From positions 635,316,786 to 635,380,785 of the forward strand of contig CM060915.1 in assembly GCA_030737875.1 (NCBI GenBank): a DNA stretch of 64,000 nt. Reading direction: 5' to 3'. The notes beneath the pieces are model-generated. The model searched no databases and was not told the origin of the DNA. It saw only the letters and a program-made list of their open reading frames with translations. Made by a program: the position numbers and the translations under genes. Source of the DNA: Allium sativum. Its lineage: Eukaryota > Streptophyta > Magnoliopsida > Asparagales > Amaryllidaceae. Below are positions 10,551 to 22,702 of the stretch, piece by piece. The number at the start of each line of letters is the position of its first letter. Position 1 is the stretch's first letter.

Positions 10551-11579
10551 ATCTCCCCCACTTAAAACTTTTCGTCCCCGAAAAGGAACAAAGTCGAAAG
10601 TGGTTTGATCATTCAACTCTACGTTCGATCTGGCTTCCATTCTCCAACTTTTCAGTTTCTGAGAATTTTCAAAAATTTGGCTAACACCCTAAATTTTCGA
10701 AAAATTTCGCCATAACCTCCCCTGCAATGGGAGCATCGGGGAATTTCAAATAGCTTCCCCGGTCCTTCAGATCTCAAAAAGAAAAAGAAAAAGCCAAGCG
10801 GCTAGCCAATAGGCTCACAAAATCATCATCACCCAAACAAAACAGGAAATTATGTAGTAAACATGTACCTATTTGTCGGGCAAACAAATTTTATTCTCTG
10901 CTCTAGCCTCCTTGCTATGACCTGTTCAAGGATATACATGTATATGCAAGCAAATGCGACCAAATTTCAATACAATTCAATATTTGATCAAATTAGGCAT
11001 AATGGTTAAAAATTATCAAACAATGAAACAAACAACCCAAACATCAATCAATTAGTGACTTTAACGTTTCAAATTGATAATTTTACTACATATAAAGAAA
11101 ATCATGTTTTTGATGCCAATTCACAACAATGTATTCTAACTATATAAGTTTTGGTTCTCACACCAGTCTAATGGAAATATATAGAAAATCACACCTTCGA
11201 AACTCGAACATAAATGTTGATGATGCGATCGCTATCATCAATATCATCTCCGGGCGACTAGAGTGCGATGCTATATCTATCCAATATATTAAAACTTTGA
11301 ATATACGTTTGCAAGGCGTATATGCAAATTCTTTATATACTGAATTGTCCAAAATCAATATAAATAAATAATCAAATACGAATAGTTGATTTAAATTTTC
11401 AAAACAAAATTGGTTTTATTTTAAAAATATACTCTTCACACTCGTTCTAGGATACTACTGATCCCATCTCTAACGAGTCATTCTAATTGGATATTACTAA
11501 TACAATATCTGATGAATTCTTTCGTATGGTTCTAATGTGCCTTGTTCTCGGCTTTGTAAACCAAAGCTCTGATACCAAC
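10551..11579 (-). other. LARD interior, non-coding
   Basis: 1029 bp with no gag or pol motif. The purine tract GTGGGGGAGAT (element strand) abuts the left LTR at 10551. A TTTTCGGGGACGAAAA palindrome (10569-10584) lies 19 bp from it. The primer site is at 11566-11577. Small open frames (11129-11371 plus, 11158-11358 minus) overlap each other and look random. The interior probably carries packaging or dimerisation signals only. Confidence 0.8.
11566..11577 (-). promoter_or_regulatory. Primer binding site of the LARD (initiator Met tRNA)
   Basis: GCTCTGATACCA on the plus strand, i.e. TGGTATCAGAGC, complementary to the 3' end of initiator tRNA-Met, 2 bp from the 5' LTR. Confidence 0.9.
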
Positions 11580-14500
11580 TGTGACGGCAAGGAATTTCGC
11601 TCGGTCTGAACCAGTCGCTAAACCGACCCAGACCGTTCGAAACGCCCTATCGTTTGAGAACAAGACAAAACAGAACGCATACACCAGAACATTTCATTGT
11701 ATATTACAACAATGCATCAGATTACAAGAATATACAGAGTATAAATGAATATTACACAGAAATATCAGAGATTTAAATTACATTTAAATACATAGCAGCG
11801 GAAAATAATACAATAAACAACTAGAAGAGATATACGGATACAAAGCTTTCCGGATATCGTTCCAGCTGTAAACCAGGATCCTGCGAATATAAATCTGCAA
11901 AACCAAAACTACTAGCTGCCCGTGTCAAAATAAGGGCACCCAGAGTTTAGGTTAAAACAATAAACTCCAGGTCAGTCATGGGACTGGTGTGAGAACTAAA
12001 ACAGTTATTATTCTTTATTTTAAAGTTAGGTAAATCAAGGGACCACGCCGTATAACACGGAACGGGTTTCCTCCCAAGAATACCAGTGCATAAAACAAAC
12101 AGCGCAATGCTTAAATAAAGAAAAATGAAGCTGTTATAAGACCCAGGTCCCATCACACAATGCAACGCAGCCGAGGATAGGGTTTTCCCTTATAACAGCC
12201 AAAGAATGCTTGATACGTTTAAAACAAATCATTTGATACTATTATAAGTGCATAGTGTATAAAACAACTTCAAATCATAAGTATCAATCATAGGCGGCAT
12301 GGGTACCATATATCATGTCGCCATACTAGGCTCTACAAATAAAACCGCAAATGTCACGTATTTGGAAATTGGATTTCCGTCTATGAACCGAGGCAAAAGA
12401 TAGTCCTCAACCGATTCGAGACAATCTAGCCCATGTCTCAGGCAAGCGCGCAGGCAAGCCTTGGATCGTCAGGGCCGGTCCACCGATGTGGATTATTATG
12501 CCTGAACACTACGTTTCCCCGCCCTTTGGGGCGTAAATGAGCCAACGAATGACTCCATCGGACCCGGATCGTCCGATCAAACCGAGGCGCCTCGCAACAG
12601 CAACAACCACATAAGTCAAACTCGTCAGGGCGTGTAAAACCACTGACGCCACTTTTTAGCTAGAAGGAAACGCATGCCCTCCCTGAGGTCCGTCTCCCGT
12701 TTTTGGTCCATACCGGGTGTGAAACTCGCGAATTCACGTTACACAAAGCTGTGCCACACAGGCTGTGCTTTGATCATCACCACAAGACTTTGCTTTTCAA
12801 CAGAAGCCTCGATCTATTGCCACTTACGCATGCCACACAGGCAATTCACTCTATGTGTTTGATATCCACCAGTATATAACCCCTGAGCTCGTATGTCTCA
12901 GAGAAGGGCGTTAAGCAAGAGAATAAATTCTCCGCCGCCAAACAGATATATATTTAATAGAAATCAATCACACAGACTAAAATCCAATGTCAGACACACA
13001 GTCCATTTACAAGTCCGTTCTGGGTCTGAACGAAACCGGAGGCACCTAGTACCCCGCATATCCATCGATCTCCAAGTACGTCTGGACGATCACCAACTGT
13101 TTCCATCTTCTTGGGTGTACAGCCCAATCAAGATCATCAGTAATCACCCAAACGACGTGAAGACTTCCGGTCTTCGACCACCGTCTTCATCTTCGACTTA
13201 TCGTCGTATCAGTTATTCAGAATGGGATAAACCCGGTCTTTCCGAATAACTCGCGTATATATTATAAAAGTGTTACACAAACACAACATACGCCTCATTC
13301 CAATTCATCAGTCACTAACCGTAAATTAATCAAGAGAATAATTCCCCAAATATTAACCCCGAAGGCCGAAACCAACATCAGATCAATATCCAGAAAACCA
13401 TTCTGCCTAGCTAACCGACAGTTAGTTTCTAAATTTCACATTCATAGGGAAATGTTCCCATTAATTTTATCCAAGATAAATTCTTTGAATTTATTCTTTA
13501 TTCCATTTTTGAATCTCAATTCAAACTAGTCGGGATTAGCGAACCTTACCGAAGTAATCATTTATTTTAATTTCCCCATCCCAACCTATTTATCCCATGA
13601 AGTAAAACTGGTAATACCTCATATCTAACACCACAGTGTTATCGGTAAATTCAATTACCATTTCACGTTCAAATCTAATTAAAGATTTAACTATCGCCTG
13701 GAGCAAAACTGGTGATACTCCATTTCGATTATTTCAATCTAATTAAAGATTCATTAAAACTCCACTTAGTTTTAATCGTTAACTGGGTTAAAGGATCAGT
13801 GTCATTTAAAACACGGTTCACGATAAACCCAAAATCACATTCATTAATTATCGGGTTAAAGAACGAGTGTTATTTAAAACACTGTTCACGATAAACCCAA
13901 AAATCAATATCAATTCAATTCCAATTAAATATTATTTAATTGGTACACTTCATTAAATCTAAATAAAAAGATTTAATCTTTTCTCAACTGGGTTCAAGAA
14001 CAGTGTTAGTGAAGACACCATTCACGACAAACCCAAATCACATTTGATATTCAATACAAGGCTCTGAATAGAAAATATATCGGCTTATATTCAATATCAA
14101 ATTCTACGACTAACAAATGTCGTATTGGAAATAACGATATAAATATATATCTTTCAAATTTCCATAACAACACTTGTATAATCACGAATTCCAACATCGA
14201 AATATTCCGAAGACAATTTCGACTCAAATCCACTCCAATGCAATCATTGGAAATTTTGGTTATTTTCAAAACCCTTTTCAAATTCAATTTATTTATTTAA
14301 AAATAAATAGAATTATAATTCTAGTTCAAAACTAGTTCATTTCGATAAAAATCTATTTTTATCTTTTCAAATAGGGAGTTTTTCATCCCAATTCTTTCTA
14401 AATCATTTCTTATGATTTTACACAAATTATTACTATTTTTAATACTTTTATCAAGGCCCGTACAGTCGATTTCCATCAATGGCCATCGAACTGCACTTAC

Positions 14501-14907
14501 AGCGACCTTTTTCGAATTTGATTTGGACATAATTCCAAATCCAACCGTTAGATTTCAAATTTCTAACATTCATTAGAAAACTCTTTTCGATACGAACCCA
14601 ACGGTTCCGGTTTTAGGAGAATCCGACGGTCGGATCTCCCGTAATGACCGTTTGAAATAAATGGTCGAAATTCGCGAACTGCCGCGGCGCGGCGCGTTCT
14701 ATTCAGGCCATTATATTATATATATAATATATATATAATATATTTCGTCGATTTCTATTTAAAACGAATTTTATAAATCATTTTAATTTCATTTCAAAAG
14801 CAATTTCAACTTCCATTTCAATTCAAATCAAAATTGAATTCTTCTTTATAAATTCGTTTTAAAGTTCATTTCTATTCAATTCAAATTTCAATTCAATTTG
14901 AATTCAT

Positions 14908-15015
14908 TTTCAATTCAATTCATTTCGAAATCATTTTCAATTCAATTCATTTCGAAATCGTTTTCAATTCAATTCATTTCGAAATCGTTTTCAATTCAAT
15001 TCATTTCGAAATCGT
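14908..15015. repeat. 27-bp tandem repeat, 4 units (right LARD LTR)
   Basis: Counterpart of 7458-7565; the first unit ends AAATCAT instead of AAATCGT. Confidence 0.8.
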
Positions 15016-16047
15016 TTTCAATTCAATTCCAATTCAATTCATTTCAAAATGAATAAAATCGATATAAATATCGTTCACGTCAAAATGGCGTCAATCTAAT
15101 CAACACGGCTTCATATATTGATATTTTCAAATATTCCATTTCGAATATTCTATTTCAAATATTTCTATTTTAAAACTGGAATGAGGCCCAAACAATTACC
15201 ATATAAAGTTAATTATATGGATTTTCATACAACACATGTATATAATAGCATTGAAAAATAATCAACCATCAACCAAAGTGCACTACACTGTATAAGCATC
15301 AAATATAGATATCTAACGCTTATAACAGCCTGTCAATCAATCGATCGACATATTCAATCAATCAGGATGAGTGAACTTCAAATTTCATCCCAACACCCGT
15401 GTGGGGTTTCAAACAATCAAACACATACTTTATTTGTGCAGTTGGGCGATGTGTAAAATTTATCGACCCAATCAACGTCATTCAAATAGGTGTACATAAA
15501 CAAACCGTCCGGTTTGTAAATGAATATTTTATTTATTCACATTCACTATATTCATATTCACGTTAAAAATTATATTTTTAACGATAAGACATTTTATTCC
15601 AACATATGAATTTCTATTATTCATTTACACAATAAAATGATATTTTTATTTTCTAACATATTTTAGAAAATTTCGGCGGCATAACGGCACGATACTAGAA
15701 ACGGGACAAGGCCTAGCCTTATCCCCGGTCTAGTGAAGGCCCACGCCATTCACACATCAATCAAAATCACCAAACAACCAAATTCAAATCAAATCATATA
15801 ACTAATCTATGCAACCAAACAAACAAGTCCATGGTCTGTGGACGATTGTGTCGGGTGCTACTAAGCACCGTCTGCATCCTAGTATATATATATAATTAGA
15901 AAAGAAATTGAAAGGTGAGAAATTCTCACAGATAGCTATCCTAGCTCCACGGCACTTCATTGCAGGAAATCTTCGCCAACTCGCCTTTTTGTCGCTTTCG
16001 CCCGTATTCTCTACACATGTAAAAAAACGAATTTTTACGATGCTATT

Positions 16048-16483
16048 CAATATATAAAAATCTGATTTTTACTTCGACTTTCAATATATAAAAATCTGAT
16101 TTTTACTTCGACTTTCAATATATAAAAATATGATTTTTACTTCGACTTTCAATATATAAAAATATGATTTTTACTTCGACTTTCAATATATAAAAATCTG
16201 ATTTTTACTTCGACTTTCAATATATAAAAATCTGATTTTTACTTCGACTTTCAATATATAAAAATCTGATTTTTACTTCGACTTTCAATATATAAAAATC
16301 TGATTTTTACTTCGACTTTCAATATATAAAAATCTGATTTTTACTTCGACTTTCAATAAATAAAAATATGATTTTTACTTCGACTTTCAATATATAAAAA
16401 TCTGATTTTTACTTCGACTTTCAATAAATAAAAATATGATTTTTACTTCGACTTTCAATAAATAAAAATATGATTTTTACTTC
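16048..16483. repeat. 34-bp minisatellite, about 13 units (right LARD LTR)
   Basis: 436 bp, 12 full units plus 28 bp, against 402 bp in the left LTR. Unit-variant order also differs, indicating unit gain or loss after insertion or during reverse transcription. Confidence 0.92.
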
Positions 16484-16502
16484 TTAAAGTTCAAATCTTT
16501 TT

Positions 16503-16597
16503 CCTATTTAAAAATCTGTTTTTAATCCTATTTAAAAATCTGTTTTTAATCCTATTTACAAATCTGTTTTTAATCCTATTTACAAATCTGTTTTTAC
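16503..16597. repeat. 24-bp tandem repeat, 4 units (right LARD LTR)
   Basis: Counterpart of 9022-9116, immediately beside the 34-bp array. Confidence 0.85.
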
Positions 16598-17110
16598 AGA
16601 ATAAATAAAATAAAATAAAAAAAAATAAAAAAATAAAAAGAAAATGCTCACCGATATTGGTCTTTGGACGCCGAACTGCCGCTCAACCCTTATTACCCTT
16701 AATTGTTCTTCTTCGTTAGTTCCTCTATATCGTTCAAAACCCATCGCCGAAATTTGAACCCGCTTGCCGCCGTCCATCCCCCACGTTGGACCCAGATCGG
16801 CCGACCTCCTGACGACCGCCTCCCTTCCCTCTGCAACCGCCCTTCCTCCCAGCAAACTCGACTCCACCGTGGGCCCAGGAAACGAGCACCACTCCGCTGA
16901 CTTCCAGCTCCAAATTCGTCCTCCTCAAGCGATAAAACTCCATCTCGACTGTTGAGAAGAAAGATCTCAGGGTCCTCTTCCATTTGGTTTTAGTTTCATG
17001 AGTTAACTCGACATAAGAAAGGAGAATTTAACGATTTGATTTGGGAGGTTTTTAACCATTGACTGATACATACGGCGGTTGTGTTATAGAGGATTAGGGT
17101 TGAGTATAGT

Positions 17111-17130
17111 ATACGGTATTTATACCGTAT
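17111..17130 (-). promoter_or_regulatory. TATA box within an inverted repeat, right (5') LARD LTR
   Basis: Identical to 9630-9649. As part of the 5' LTR this would be the copy driving genomic RNA. U3 would then be about 0.9 kb and R-U5 about 5.5 kb. Confidence 0.55.
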
Positions 17131-18160
17131 TTTTCCTTTATTTTAATTCTATTTAATTTCAATTTAATTTCTATATCGCTCTCAAACCGAAATCAAACCC
17201 AACGAGTGTTGTCCCTAGGCAAATACCCCCCTTCAGGATGCAATGGAATATACCTCGTAACCCAATTCGGCTGTTACGATATATTTTTCTTTAAAATAAA
17301 TTATAAATCATTTAATTATTAAATTCAAACGTACATTTTAAATTACCGGGGTCACATACTAACTAGAAAAATTCCAGAAAATATTTTCTAGCTTCGTATT
17401 GACGATACGGTCCTAACAAAACTAGTTTCGTCGAATTCTGAGATCGTTTGAAAAATGACCAATTTCCAGTCGATTAAAATCAACTAAAACCGGTCAAACG
17501 CGTTTTCCTTTGCCACGCTCACATATTGATTCGAAAAGTTATGAAATTTGAAACCTAGCAATAACTTGACACCACGGACCCAACAAAACTGGTTTCGTCG
17601 AAATCCGAGGTCATTTGCAAAATGTCCATTTTTAAGGGCCTGAATTCCATAGCGACTATTCAGAATTTTCAACTGGACATATCTTTTGATTCCCGCTATG
17701 AAATCTTGATTTTTCGGATTCGTTGGAAAGATATTATCAAATAGATCCTATTGTTTTTTGTTTCACTAAAATCCGGATTATTTTGCACCCGGTACATTCA
17801 ATTGAAGTTTGAAATCGAATTATCGAACTACCGCGCCATTTTCAATTCTATTTATAATTATATATAAATATTTATATTCTAACGACGACGTATATAATAT
17901 ATACGTCGAATTATATTCAAAAATAAATTTCTCGTCGATATTATTTAAAATAATCCATTTTAAATAATCAAAATTCGCTAAAATTGCCAAAATAAAAATT
18001 TTAAACTGGCCCAGATTTTCGGGTTGTTACAAGCAACCACTAGCAACCACTTGCAACCACTTGCAACCATCAACCATAACATGTTTCAATTACATGTTTA
18101 CATCCAAATGGGTTCCTACCTACGGATAAAGGATAGGATCGAGGAGATAAAAGATAGATA

Positions 18161-19879
18161 CTAGCATAAACTTAAGGAAAAAGAGATTAAGTATGTACCC
18201 TCAAAAAGAAAAGAGTAGACTGCGTGTATTCTGTCCTCAGTTTTCCAAATCGTGTCTTCCTCGGTGTCGTTCCATTGAACTTTGACGAGCTTAACTTCAC
18301 GGTTGCGTAGCTTTTTGACTTTTGTTCCCAAGATACGGGTTGGAACTCTCCTCACAGTTGCTTCTCGTTCAACTTCAACTTCCTCTAGCATACTTGGTTC
18401 GATCACTTCCGCAGACTCGTGTAAGCATTTCCACAGGTGAGAGACATGAAAGACATTATGAACCCCGACCAACCTTTTGGGGAGCTGTACCCTATAATCC
18501 ATCTTCCCAATCTTCTCGATGATAGGGAATGGCCCTACAAATCTTGGTGCTAACTTTCCTGCGGATCCAAAGCAAACGACGTTCCTCAAAGGAGATACTT
18601 TAAGGAACACCTTGTCTCCAACTTCGAACTCAAGGTCAGTTCTTCTTTTGTCTGCGTAGGACTTCTGTCTATCTTGGGCAGTCTTCATTCTTCTTCGTAT
18701 CAAGTCTACTTTCTCTGAAGTTTCCCTAATCATGTCTGGTCCAAGTATGAGCTTGTCTGTGGACTCCCACCAGCAAGTTGGTGACCTGCACGGTCTTCCA
18801 TATAAAGCTTCGAAAGGCGCCATGTCTATGGTGGCTTGGTAGCTATTGTTGTAAGCGAATTCCACCAAAGGTAGATGATCCTCCCATGTACCTCCGAAGT
18901 CAATAATGCATAATCTCAAGAGGTCTTCTAATAATTTGTTGACTCTTTCCGTCTGGCCATCAGTTTGAGGGTGATAGGCCGTGCTTAAGCATAACTGTGT
19001 GCCTACAGCCTCTTGTAAACTCTTCCAAAACTCGCTCGTGAAGATAAGGTCTCGATCACTCACTATGCTGGAGGGTATCCCATGGGGTCGAACTATCTCT
19101 TTAAGATATATGGATGCTAGAGATGAGGCATTCCTTCTACTCTTGACGGGTATAAAGTGGGCACTTTTTGTGAGCCTGTCCACTATTACTCAAATGCTGG
19201 TATTGCCCCTTCTTGACCTAGGCAACCCATCTATAAAGTCCACTGAGATGTTATCCCATTTCCACTATGGGACTTCTAGAGGATGGAGCAGACCACCAGG
19301 CTTCTTCTGCTCCGCCTTGACTTGTTGGCATATTAAACACTTAGAAACAAATTCAGCTACGTCTTTCTTCATGCCATTCCAAAAGAAAACTATTTTGATA
19401 TCTTTATACATTTTGTCTCCGCCTGGGTGTATGGTCAGCTTGGAATGGTGTGCCTCTTCTAGAACCACCTTTACCAAATCCCTTACTTGTGGGACACATA
19501 GTCTTCCATCTCATCTCAACCAGCCCCTGGCATCCATGGAGTACCTATTGAGGTGACTAGAAGTCTCACCCCTAATTAACTTGTCCACTAGATCGGCTAG
19601 CTGAGGGTCTTCTCTTTGCGCGGCTCCGATTGACTCTAATATATTTGGCCGCACTTCTAACATTGCTAGCAAGCCAGGTACCAATTCAGAGGAGGGTCAG
19701 AAGTTAAAGCTTGCTATGAACTCCAAGCTTTGCCTTTCCACAAAGAGAGGACTTAAGGCCAGCTTCTTTCTACTTAAGGCGTCTGCTACTGCATTGCCCT
19801 TGCCAGGAGTATAGGAAATCTCAAAATCATACGAGGCAAGAAACTCCATCCATCTTTGCTGCTTCAAATTGAGATCTTT
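18161..19879 (-). pseudogene. Gypsy A RNase H-integrase linker, integrase and chromodomain-like tail
   Basis: One frame continues from the RNase H end through the linker (ADALSRKK motif). It then covers the HHCC zinc-binding region (HHSKLTIHPGG, CLICQQVKAEQKK), the catalytic core (MDR, SDRD, QTERVN, AYNNSYQ) and the GPFPIIEKIG module. It ends in an ILGTKVKKLRNREVKLVKVQW tail typical of the Tekay/Del chromodomain (given here as its first and last parts). Integrase would insert element cDNA in the nucleus, with the chromodomain guiding site choice. The frame is broken by stops at 19697-19699 (TGA), 19511-19513 (TGA), 19265-19267 (TAG) and 19190-19192 (TGA). The first integrase aspartate region falls between the last two. 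Several stops fit C-to-T decay of CAG, CGA or TGG codons. Confidence 0.88.
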
Positions 19880-20385
19880 CTACGAGAAAAGGTATTTCAA
19901 CAATTTATGGTCAGTATACAGTTCAAATTTCTCACCTAGGAGATAATAACGCCAAGACTTATGCGCAAAAATGATGGCTGCCAACTCTAGGTCGTGGGTT
20001 GGGTAGTTTTTCTCGTTTACTTTCAACTGTCTTCCACCATAAGCCACTACCTTCCTTTCTTGCATCAGAACAATGCCTAGTTCCGTTCCACAAGCATATG
20101 TGTATACTGTAAACATCTTGCTTCCATCAGGAAATGTCAGCACTGGTGCTGTTGTTAGAGCCATTTTCAAACGTTGGAAAGCAATATCGCAATCCAAATC
20201 CCAATTGAAAGCTAGGTTCTTCTTTGTCAATCTTGTCAGTGGAGCTGATATTTTTGCAAAATCTTTGATAAATTTTCGATAAAAGCCTGCTAGCCCGAGA
20301 AAGCTTCGGACTTTGGTTGCGTTTCGTGGAACCTTCCAATCCTTCACAGCAACCACTTTCGCGGGGTCCACAGCTATCCCTCTTT
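19880..20385 (-). pseudogene. Gypsy A RT C-terminal part and RNase H domain
   Basis: Reads the RT connection ([14 protein letters not shown], the APLTRLTKK segment) and RNase H ([11 protein letters not shown] where families usually have YTDASGxGLG, then HDLELAAI and YTDHKLLKY). The first RNase H catalytic aspartate appears replaced (YAC). It ends in TAG at 19880-19882, directly after the KYLFS motif and before KDLN. It is in the same frame as the downstream integrase segment and out of frame with the RT segment above, because one base is missing near 20375-20390 at the SKEG/DPAKV junction. Confidence 0.85.
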
Positions 20386-20985
20386 GGACACCACGTGTCC
20401 AAGGAACCTAACTTCCTCTCTCCAGAAATGGCATTTGGAGAATTTCGCCTTCAACTGATGTGCACAGAGAGTATCTGTGACTCCTTTTAGATGTTGAGCA
20501 TGTTCTTCCTCATTCTTTGAGAAGATCAAAATATCTTCTACGAAGACCACCACAAACTTGTTGAGGAACTCTTGGAACACCCTGCTCATTAAACCAACGA
20601 AGTAAGCGGGTGCATTTGTCAAGCCGAAAGGCATGACGAGCCACTCAAAGAAACCATCTGGAGTTCTAAACGCGGTCTTATCAATGCTGTCTTCAGCCAC
20701 TCTTAGCTGATGAAACCCGGTAGCTAAATCTAATTGGGAGAAAACCGATGCACCTACAAGCTGATCGAACAAATCATCTATTCTTGGGAGTGGGTGCCTA
20801 TTCTTCTTGGTCAGCTTGTTTAGCTCCCTATAATCAACGCACAGGCGAAGCAAACCATCAGCTTTGGTCGCGAACACTACCGGAGCACCCCATTCAGAAA
20901 TACTCTGTCTTATGAACCCCTTTTCAAGCAACTCTTTGATTTGCTTGCTGAGCTCCTTTCTCTCCCTTGGGCCATGTTCCTAACG
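20374..20985 (-). pseudogene. Gypsy A reverse transcriptase
   Basis: Contains the canonical gypsy RT order: [66 protein letters not shown], then the active-site segment FVEDILIFS, then KCHFW and the RFLGHVVS motif. The catalytic box is VEDI where YxDD/FIDD is expected, so one catalytic aspartate has become glutamate (GAT/GAC to GAA-type change). At the upstream edge, near 20976, one base is missing relative to the usual MAPRE motif, so it is out of frame with the protease segment. Confidence 0.87.
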
Positions 20986-21700
20986 GGTAAAGCAACAGGC
21001 TTTGCATTATCAACAAGATATATGCGGAAGTCTATCTCCGGCCTTGAAGGTAAGCCCTTTACCTCTTCAAACACATCCGAGCATTCTTGGACTATCCTTA
21101 CAGACTGCAAGTTCTCAACAGACGCATCAAGAGATTCTACACAACTAAGCATAACGGAGTTCATGGGATTACAAGAAATTTCTAGAGTGTTACCGAGGCA
21201 AGTCATGAGTCTAACCACTCTCTTTTCGCAATCGAGGATAGCACCATTACTGGATAGCCAGTCCATGCCTAGAATCAACCCATAGCCCGTGAAGCCCAAA
21301 AAAAGGCATTACATCTAAACCCAACGCTTAGTATAGATATTTTCTAATCCAAACAAACCATTGACAAATAAGCTGAGTCCCCCAATTGGATTTGAAACAA
21401 CCAGGGGATCCTCTCCTATACTGGTGTCTAGGTGCAGAGATTCCACTAAAGCAGTAAATATAAAAGAGTGCGATGCGCCAAAATCAAATAGTGTACGTAC
21501 ATGATGATCAAAAAGATAGACTATACTTTCGATAGAAATATTTCTACCTCGTTCTTGCGGAGGTGCCGTGAGAGCGTGAACTTGTCCTCCAGAAGAAGGT
21601 CCAGCCCCCTACCCTTGCTTCCTTGGGCAGACCATAGCCATGTGTCCTGTCTTACCACAGTGGAAACAGCTACCCATCTTCCTTTTCTTCTTCTTGCAGT
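20976..21700 (-). pseudogene. Gypsy A protease region
   Basis: From about 21299 down the frame reads GFTGYGLILGMDWLSSNGA, a conserved C-terminal protease segment, then the linker ECSDVFEEVKGLPSRPEIDF leading to RT. The region above (21300-21600) is more decayed; the plus-strand text at 21475-21500 (GCGCCAAAATCAAATAGTG) gives a FDFGA-like active-site neighbourhood on the minus strand where the usual D-T/S-G-A would be. Same frame as the main gag segment. Confidence 0.7.
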
Positions 21701-22519
21701 CTTTGATCAAATGCCCGGGAATGCCACAGAAATTACACTTTCTCTTTTCACGGGGTTTGTTGTTCTTCCCGCCTTAGTTTGAATCAGCCTTCTTGTTCTT
21801 CGACCCCTCCCCCTTCTTATCTTGAGGCACTTCCGCTTTTGCCTCATTCTTGCCCTTGTCTTCCTCATGTAAGAGTGCCATGTTCACTAACCTCTCGTAA
21901 GTAGCCCCCATAGGTATATGGGTCATAGCCAAGCTGTGAAGTGGCTCATTCAATCCCTTGACAAAACGGAGATCCTTCTTATGAGGAGTATTCACTAAGT
22001 CCAGTCCAAAGCGGGCTAACTGATTGAATTGATTGACGTACTCCTTGATCGTCATACTTCCTTGCTTAAGAGATAAGAACTTTTCTAGCTGTAGACTTCG
22101 TTCAGCCTGTGAGAGGAATTTCATCTCAAACCTTATCTTGAAATCCATTCATGTGTCAACTGGTCTTTCAGCGTTAGTGACTTCCCACCAATAGGAAGCT
22201 TCGTCTTTGAGCAACCATGCAGCCAACTGTATCTTCTGCCTACCGTCCACCTCGAAGATAACGAACAAATCCTCAGTTTCTTTGAGCCAGTTCCTTGATT
22301 CTACGAATGATTTAGTTCCCTTGAAATCCTTTCCACCCATGGCCTCAAAGTCTCTAAAAGTCTTTGAGAAAGCATTTGCAGAGGAGGAGGAGGAGGAACC
22401 GCTGTAGCTGGAGGAGGAGGAAAATCTGTTGGGCCTGCGTCGTTGGCCCTAGCCTCTAAGTACCTCCTGAACCAGCAAGGTATTGGTACACCCTCTGGAA
22501 GGTTAAGATTCCCAGACAT
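21637..22519 (-). pseudogene. Gypsy A gag with two zinc knuckles
   Basis: Starts MSGNLNLPEGVP at 22519, about 170 bp inside the primer site, followed by a proline-rich stretch. After a frameshift near 22385, in a GGA-rich microsatellite, the capsid domain follows: KDFKGTKSFVESRNWL, DEASYWWEV, then a TGA stop at 22149-22151, then DFKIRFEMKFLS, LEKFLSLKQGSMTIKEYV and KDLRFVKGL. At 21637-21750 the minus strand encodes two CCHC knuckles, C-NF-C-GIPG-H-LIKD-C and C-FH-C-GKTG-H-MAMV-C, which would bind element RNA. A TTTGAA-level stop at 21774 separates the knuckles from the main segment. Confidence 0.85.
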
Positions 22520-22690
22520 GCTGAAACGAAAAAGAAAAGATTCAAAACGAAGGATAGAAAGATAGTGCATATGGCTTTGGGGATTATGCCTTTTTAAATT
22601 TAAAACAACACTCTTTCTTAAAAAATGCTTCTTTATATTTCTTTTTGAAAAATAGTTTTCAAAAACTCTTATCTGATCTGGTAAACCTTT

Positions 22691-22702
22691 GCTCTGATAC
22701 CA
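22691..22702 (-). promoter_or_regulatory. Primer binding site of gypsy A (initiator Met tRNA)
   Basis: GCTCTGATACCA on the plus strand (TGGTATCAGAGC on the element strand), 2 bp from the 5' LTR edge at 22705. Confidence 0.9.

Larger units (their letters stand above)
4131..18031 (-). mobile_element. LARD-type non-autonomous LTR retrotransposon with 6.4-kb LTRs
   Basis: Two near-identical direct repeats, 4131-10550 (6420 bp) and 11580-18031 (6452 bp), flank only 1029 bp. Each repeat starts TGTGACGG and ends GTTACA on the plus strand, i.e. a TG...CA LTR read on the minus strand. The primer site TGGTATCAGAGC (minus, 11566-11577) lies 2 bp from the right LTR and a purine tract abuts the left LTR. 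The flanks are AGCAA (4126-4130) and AGCAA (18032-18036), a perfect 5-bp duplication. There is no gag or pol reading frame. LARDs move with proteins supplied by a related element; the primer and purine-tract context resemble Tekay elements. By eye the LTRs differ at a few dozen positions plus repeat-unit number, so the insertion is younger than its gypsy A host. Confidence 0.93.
11580..18031 (-). repeat. LARD 5' LTR (right copy)
   Basis: Second 6.45-kb LTR, collinear with 4131-10550. The differences I could see are scattered substitutions (for example near 12410, 12760, 12828, 13550 and 14175) and one extra 34-bp unit. Terminal bases TG...CA are intact. Confidence 0.9.

Noticed and set aside
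11129..11371. 80-codon frame in the LARD interior
   Set aside because: No similarity to gag or other known domains and overlapped by an equally long minus-strand frame; treated as chance.
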